The notes under the pieces: model-generated
Told to the model about the DNA's origin: nothing
The model's input: the letters and a program-made list of their open reading frames with translations, nothing else
The model's database searches: none
Source: a virus
IMG/VR virus record: IMGVR_UViG_3300031931_000002
Span: 1 to 24,290 of that record
Direction: 5' to 3' (one strand)
DNA length: 24,290 nucleotides
Position numbers and translations under genes: made by a program
Shown here: positions 20,775 through 24,290 of the stretch, in pieces
Numbering within the stretch: position 1 is the first letter of the stretch
How the letters are laid out: the number at the start of each line of letters is the position of its first letter

Positions 20775-22124
20775 TATTTTCAGTCTGAAATCCCTTGTGT
20801 TATCTACGCACAGATACTGAAACATATCCGTGGTATGATCTGATTCCTTAACCACACGAGGATTATCAGAATTGAGTGTTTTCTCATCCCATTGATATTT
20901 TTTATGTTCTTCGATAAAGATATCGTTACTATCAGAGTGTTTCATGTCGATTGGATATGGATTTTTAAGATAATAAAAACGCCCCTGCGCTAATAAGTCA
21001 TGGACGTAATCAATCATATCAACTTTTTTCTTCTTGCTAACAGGTTTTAAATGCTGGCGATAATCTTTATAATACTGATTTCTAAGCGCGGCTTCTGCGC
21101 TGTCAATCGTTCTATTGATGATGCGTGCTCCTTGCCAATGCGGTTGTTTAGCTGTTCGAGTGATAAATGTATTAAGGTCTTTAGATAAGTCGCTAGGAGC
21201 TTTCTTTTCGACTCTACCCTCTGGACTATAGTAATAAGTATTTAATAAGATGACTTTACCTTTAGCTGTTAAACCAAAGAAGCCGTGTGTTGTAGCTGAT
21301 ACTGAGTGACCGCCATCTGTTGAATAATAAAGACCAATAATACGATCGTCTGTCGGTATCTCGTCTAACGGCTTGAATAAATTCATATTGTAGACGTTTG
21401 TACCAAGTCCAACCGATTCACCCAGATATAGATATCGATAATAGTCATAATCATTGCGCTTGACTCGGTTAATATCATCTAGCATCTGTTCGGTGATAAA
21501 ACCTAACGTATCATCTTTATAACTTGATTCATGCACTAAGTAGCTATCTTCACCAACAAAACCATCCGCCCACTCATTTATCCAACTATAAGGATTTCTA
21601 GGCGGGTTATAAGACCAAAAGAATTGCACGAACGGTGCTTTTTCGTGTTTCTGTCTCATAAACGTTACGTTCGTTTGATCAAACTCTTCCTTGTCGTTAA
21701 ATTCCGCGGCTTCTTCGTACCATACCGCAATAATGTGATTTATGTCGTTTGATTTAAGTTTCTCAAACTGATCTAGGCCGTAAAAATAAAATGTTGAGCC
21801 AGTCCGTTTATGCGTTATCTTAAATGGTGCAACTGTTGCTTTAAACTGCGCTGACAGTCCAAACATATTAATGGCCCACTGTATTTTATTAAAGACCGAG
21901 TCTCTAATAGTACTAGCCACTTTACGTATTACAACAACATTAGCTTTATCGCCATTTACAATATACAAAATCATCATAAACACTAGCTTTAAAGCAATAA
22001 CTGATGATTTAAACGAGTTACGACCGCCTTTTAGTATGTTGTAAGGTTTTTTTGAGAGCCACACACTTTTAAAATGAGGATTGACATTCTTTTGTACATT
22101 AAAGACAACTTTGTTTTTAATCAT
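20772..22124 (-). CDS. terL: Terminase large subunit (TerL)
   Basis: This 450-residue protein is the packaging motor: an ATPase that translocates DNA and a nuclease that cuts it. The Walker A-like motif is K-G-G-R-N-S-F-K-S-S (residues 32-41). Walker B is I-I-A-V-W-Y-E-E (131-138), ending in the catalytic Glu pair. The C-terminal nuclease shows Y-S-T-D-G-G and later T-I-D-S-A-E as likely metal-binding aspartates. The type resembles PBSX/A118 phage TerL. I start it at the ATG at 22124 (MIKNKVVFN), 8 nt after GGAG. Upstream in-frame starts lie deep in terS or too near the Shine-Dalgarno. It overlaps terS by 8 bp, a coupled pair. Confidence 0.94.
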   Translation of the reverse strand: MIKNKVVFNVQKNVNPHFKSVWLSKKPYNILKGGRNSFKSSVIALKLVFMMILYIVNGDKANVVVIRKVASTIRDSVFNKIQWAINMFGLSAQFKATVAPFKITHKRTGSTFYFYGLDQFEKLKSNDINHIIAVWYEEAAEFNDKEEFDQTNVTFMRQKHEKAPFVQFFWSYNPPRNPYSWINEWADGFVGEDSYLVHESSYKDDTLGFITEQMLDDINRVKRNDYDYYRYLYLGESVGLGTNVYNMNLFKPLDEIPTDDRIIGLYYSTDGGHSVSATTHGFFGLTAKGKVILLNTYYYSPEGRVEKKAPSDLSKDLNTFITRTAKQPHWQGARIINRTIDSAEAALRNQYYKDYRQHLKPVSKKKKVDMIDYVHDLLAQGRFYYLKNPYPIDMKHSDSNDIFIEEHKKYQWDEKTLNSDNPRVVKESDHTTDMFQYLCVDNTRDFRLKI

Positions 22125-22881
22125 CGTCATCACTCCAAGCATCAACAATGACGATATCCTCAACAACTTGTCCTTGTTCTTGCTTAATGCGCTCAGCTTC
22201 TGCCTTAGCTTTATCTATGTTTGTTTGCATGTACTCAAGTTTGAGTTTTCGCTCGTCATCTTCGTGAGTCATATCAACGAATTGCCTTATGGATGTTCTT
22301 AATTCTGATATAGCTCTACTCTGAGCATTTAAGAAACTAGCTTGCCTTTCCCACGCAAATTGAAACTCCCATTCTTTTTCTTTAGTATCGTTGAAATCAG
22401 ATGAAACCTCTTTTATTTTCTTTAACTCTTTTATCATTTCACCTTTGCTTTCAACAAACATAATCTTCTGAGACCTGACAATAGCAGCGTATTGTATTTG
22501 TATCTGATCCCAAAGTAAATCGGCAGGATCGTCTTTATTCATCATGCCCATAATGTCGAGTGTGTCTTGAGGAATGTACTTACTAAAGAAACCATGCTTA
22601 ACTGCTGCAGTGTTCCGTTTTGTGAATTGATTCTTAGGATTCGGGTTGCCACTCCTTGTTTTCCTTGCTTTAGATGTAGCTTTATTTTTTGCATCTTTAT
22701 CAGAGGTTGCAACCATCTTACTTTTGGTTGCATCCTTTTCATTAGTTGCATCCCTTGACCAAGATTCACGACTTTTACGACTTTTTAATGTACCGAGCTT
22801 AACATCATGCTTTTCAGCTAATGCCTTTAAAGTAATTTTACTGTTTTCCCATTCTTGTCTAACTGCATCCCAATTAGCCAT
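22117..22881 (-). CDS. terS: Terminase small subunit (TerS)
   Basis: This 254-residue protein recognises the packaging start on phage DNA and regulates TerL. Residues 3-45 form a helix-turn-helix domain typical of PBSX-like small terminases (WDAVRQEWENSKITLKALAEKHDVKLGTLKSRKSRESW). A basic linker (45-85) follows, then GNPNPKNQFTKRNTAAVKHGFFSKY, a conserved piece of this family. The rest is a long helical oligomerisation region ending in an acidic tail (WSDDDD). The start is ATG with GGAG about 10 nt upstream. It follows the lipoprotein terminator by 37 bp. The linker DNA carries TTGCA repeats that may be a recognition site. Confidence 0.9.
   Translation of the reverse strand: MANWDAVRQEWENSKITLKALAEKHDVKLGTLKSRKSRESWSRDATNEKDATKSKMVATSDKDAKNKATSKARKTRSGNPNPKNQFTKRNTAAVKHGFFSKYIPQDTLDIMGMMNKDDPADLLWDQIQIQYAAIVRSQKIMFVESKGEMIKELKKIKEVSSDFNDTKEKEWEFQFAWERQASFLNAQSRAISELRTSIRQFVDMTHEDDERKLKLEYMQTNIDKAKAEAERIKQEQGQVVEDIVIVDAWSDDDD
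22689..22753. repeat. TTGCATC-type repeats in the terS linker, possible pac site
   Basis: TTGCA occurs at 22689, 22707, 22728 and 22746 (spacings 18, 21 and 18 bp), mostly as GGTTGCATCC. The copy at 22705-22714 is the perfect palindrome GGTTGCAACC. They encode K-D-A-T-like residues in TerS. SPP1-type headful phages carry repeated TerS-binding boxes in or near terS, so this is a candidate; it could also be mere repeat coding. Confidence 0.35.
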
Positions 22882-22918
22882 TTACATCAACTCCGCACCT
22901 CCATATTTAAGCATGAAA

Positions 22919-22942
22919 AAAGCACCCAATTTAGGATGCTTT
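22919..22942 (-). terminator. Terminator after the lipoprotein gene
   Basis: A 9-bp stem (AAAGCATCC with GGGTGCTTT, one wobble) and loop TAAATT are followed by TTTC on the minus strand (the run is TTTTTTC from the stem end). It lies 12 bp past the lipoprotein stop, making that gene look self-contained. Confidence 0.75.
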
Positions 22943-22953
22943 AAAAACTTCTA

Positions 22954-23421
22954 TTATTCAATCATGTTTCTTATTCCAACTGGCAATTCTCCCTCAAGAT
23001 ATTCATCAGACAATTCCCTAATGATTATGCCAGATTCATAAGCGCTATCGTATGCTGATTCTGTCTCTCCTAATAATTCATAATTAATTGTATCAAGTAA
23101 ATGCTCTGATAGATCAATTAACTCACTTACAGCATTAGCGCTTGATTCATAATTATCTTGAATATCAATTACTGCTAAATTAATGTCTGTTATTGCTTCG
23201 TTCAATTGATTATTCTTTTGTTCGTTATTAGCGCTTGTCGTAAACGCCAAAGAATACTTTCCTGTTATTTGGCTAAGATACATTTTAACAGCCGTGTCTG
23301 TCATTTCTTCTTTTTTATCAGTTTCAGTTGCGGAACCGTTACTTGTCGATTCAACTTCTCCGCTATCAGAACAACCTACTAACAAAACGGCAGTTAATAA
23401 AACAAATAATAATTTTCTCAT
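22954..23421 (-). CDS. Phage-encoded surface lipoprotein, function unknown
   Basis: This 155-residue protein has a type II signal peptide: MRKLLF, a hydrophobic stretch, and lipobox L-V-G-C with the lipidated Cys at residue 17. A Ser/Thr/Glu-rich spacer (18-42) leads to a helical, acidic domain (45-150) with no recognised family. It should be anchored to the outer face of the membrane. I start it at the ATG at 23421, as GGAGGTG lies 5-7 nt upstream; the in-frame start at 23439 precedes that site. It has its own promoter and terminator between the late regulator and terS. Superinfection-exclusion lipoproteins (Ltp of phage TP-J34) are a known precedent, but no sequence match is claimed. Confidence 0.85.
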   Translation of the reverse strand: MRKLLFVLLTAVLLVGCSDSGEVESTSNGSATETDKKEEMTDTAVKMYLSQITGKYSLAFTTSANNEQKNNQLNEAITDINLAVIDIQDNYESSANAVSELIDLSEHLLDTINYELLGETESAYDSAYESGIIIRELSDEYLEGELPVGIRNMIE

Positions 23422-23521
23422 GCAAACACCTCCTACCACAATATTACATTAACGTACTATTGTTAGCAATACGTTTCGGGTAGAAGGGTTATCGTGTGAC
23501 TGCCTGGCCGTTCCTATCCCC

Positions 23522-23557
23522 AGTATAATCTTGCGAATTTCACTTTGTCAAAAGTGA
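23522..23557 (-). promoter_or_regulatory. Near-consensus promoter with operator-like palindrome
   Basis: On the minus strand TTGACA (23546-23551), 18 bp, TATACT (23522-23527) gives 11 of 12 consensus bases. A perfect inverted repeat with 7-bp arms TCACTTT/AAAGTGA and 4-bp centre (23540-23557) covers the -35 box, as a repressor or activator operator would. It drives the lipoprotein gene, after a leader of about 95 nt, and could also feed the packaging operon past the terminator at 22919. Confidence 0.75.
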
Positions 23558-23608
23558 CATATATGGCATATTTGTCATATTTGGCTGATTTGGCATTTTT
23601 GACAAATA
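23555..23608. repeat. Six tandem 9-bp iterons at the end of the late-regulator gene
   Basis: On the plus strand the units TGACATATA, TGGCATATT, TGTCATATT, TGGCTGATT, TGGCATTTT and TGACAAATA follow without gaps. Matches to TGGCATATT are 7, 9, 8, 7, 8 and 6 of 9. The array runs through the stop codon of the regulator gene (23575-23577) and ends just before the palindromic -35 region. In the coding part it gives C-Q-K, C-Q-I, S-Q-I. Confidence 0.75.
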
Positions 23609-24006
23609 TGATTAAGTAGATCATCTTTAATTTCGCCTACTTTGTAATGACTTGTACCTAAATGCGACGCTATACTCCTAAACGACATCCCGTCCATCAT
23701 ACAATCTAGCACCGTCAGTTGTCTTTCGTCATCAACATAATCTGCAAGACTTTCAACAAACTCGACATTGCTCTTAAATTTGATATAACGCTCATACTGA
23801 CGTTTTTCACGCTTGCCTAAGTTATCTATCTCAGCTTTGCTTTTAACACTCGTGTTGCTTTTAGGTAGCGTTGCTTCAATGCCGTATTGTGTTGTTTTAA
23901 CACCAGTCGGCCCATCAATCTTATTTAAGATTCTCTCTATACGAGAACATTCTTTTGATTGCCAGTTGTAATCATAGATAAGCTTTTGTAATTGATTCTT
24001 ATTCAT
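23575..24006 (-). CDS. ArpU/RinA-like late transcription regulator
   Basis: This 143-residue protein lies just before the packaging genes, the place of late-gene activators of the ArpU/RinA/LtrC type. The N-terminal 80 residues are helical and charged (NKNQLQKLIYDYNWQSKECSRIERIL...). Residues about 95-130 form a sigma-region-4-like helix-turn-helix: TVLDCMMDGMSFRSIASHLGTSHYKVGEIKDDLL. It likely turns on the promoter at 23522-23551 or further ones. The start is ATG with AGGTGG 8 nt upstream, overlapping the TGA of the small gene before it (ATGA). Its last nine residues are encoded by 9-bp iterons that continue past the stop. Confidence 0.8.
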   Translation of the reverse strand: MNKNQLQKLIYDYNWQSKECSRIERILNKIDGPTGVKTTQYGIEATLPKSNTSVKSKAEIDNLGKREKRQYERYIKFKSNVEFVESLADYVDDERQLTVLDCMMDGMSFRSIASHLGTSHYKVGEIKDDLLNHICQKCQISQI

Positions 24007-24152
24007 TCAACGACCACCTTATTGACTTTTTTAGTGTAGACATTTTCTCTCTTAATCTGTTTTCTTGATACGCTAGACTCATAGATTGTGACGACAGTTA
24101 AACGCTCGCGATCGACACTTTTTCGTGTATGCAGCGTGTAGTGTCTAATCAT
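24003..24152 (-). CDS. Small basic protein before the late regulator
   Basis: This 49-residue protein (MIRHYTLHTRKSVDRERLTVVTIYESS...KKVNKVVVE) is basic and has no membrane segment. Its ATG has GCGGAG 8 nt upstream and overlaps the preceding gene by 8 bp. Its TGA overlaps the regulator's ATG by 4 bp, so it is embedded in a coupled chain and is very likely translated. Staphylococcal phages carry a tiny gene (rinB) at this spot, but I see no sequence resemblance. Confidence 0.7.
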   Translation of the reverse strand: MIRHYTLHTRKSVDRERLTVVTIYESSVSRKQIKRENVYTKKVNKVVVE

Positions 24153-24290
24153 ATATAAACTCCGCTGAGTAAACATCAAGCAAGAAGTTCACATCATCGT
24201 CATCATCGAATATATAAGCTGCACTCTTATCTTTAGTCGTCTCAATATGAAATGGATAACTAGACACGTACTCATATTCATAACGCGGAA
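24145..24290 (-). CDS. Conserved early-region phage protein, 3' end only
   Basis: The frame is open from the window edge (PRYEYEYVSSYPFHIE...) to a TAG at 24145-24147 and ends in VNFLLDVYSAEFIYD. The acidic run (F-D-D-D-D-D-V) and 'LLD-x-x-SAEF' ending resemble small proteins found late in the early region of phages of Bacilli. Only 47 residues are visible and the start lies beyond the window. Function unknown. Confidence 0.7.
   Translation of the reverse strand, partial: PRYEYEYVSSYPFHIETTKDKSAAYIFDDDDDVNFLLDVYSAEFIYD

Noticed and set aside
23440-23530. cos site in the G+C-rich leader upstream of terS
   Set aside because: A118-like phages package by the headful mechanism, the stretch lies before a separate lipoprotein gene, and I see no clear symmetrical nick site.

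Overview
The window is one continuous stretch of a temperate, long-tailed (siphovirus) phage or prophage. Every gene I can support lies on the minus strand, so transcription runs from the right end to the left end. The low G+C content, strong Shine-Dalgarno sites (AGGAGG-type), lipobox lipoprotein, LysM/CW_7 endolysin and Bacillus-like tRNA-Val(GAC) fragment all point to a host in the Bacilli (Bacillota). I cannot name the genus. The gene order and families follow the Listeria A118-like plan: TerS, TerL, A118-type portal, Phage_min_cap2 minor head protein, GP20-type scaffold, capsid, three small 'minor capsid' connector proteins, tail tube, Gp15, tape measure, Dit, Tal.

Layout in transcription order (right to left). 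24290-23575: end of the early region, with a partial conserved phage gene, a 49-residue protein and an ArpU/RinA-like late regulator. 23608-22919: regulatory DNA (9-bp iterons, a palindrome on a -35 box, a near-consensus promoter), then a lipoprotein gene with its own terminator. 22881-20772: terminase. 20774-20004: a free-standing HNH-AP2 homing endonuclease with its own promoter, a folded leader and a terminator; its AP2 domain is broken by a frameshift in a TA repeat. 19976-13313: portal, minor head protein, scaffold, capsid, connectors and tail tube, with terminator-like hairpins after the minor head protein, after the small post-capsid gene and after the tail tube gene. 13263-5650: tail chaperone-position gene, Gp15, tape measure, Dit, a coiled-coil baseplate protein and a BNR-repeat receptor-binding protein. 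5644-3750: an inserted unit with its own promoter and terminator, carrying a Wzy-type polysaccharide polymerase and a small Tyr-rich protein. 3723-1834: the Tal tail-tip protein with a repeated HxH needle. 1834-198: small protein, holin, endolysin, strong terminator. 180-1: three 13-bp direct repeats and the 3' part of tRNA-Val(GAC), read here as integrase arm sites and the attachment core.

The most interesting theme is envelope remodelling by the prophage. The Wzy-like polymerase sits directly beside the receptor-binding protein gene, and a second apparently autonomous gene encodes a surface lipoprotein. Together they suggest lysogenic conversion or superinfection exclusion in a Gram-positive phage. 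This is inference from content and context. Other notable features are the compact folded RNA in front of the homing endonuclease and the iteron array that crosses the stop codon of the late regulator.
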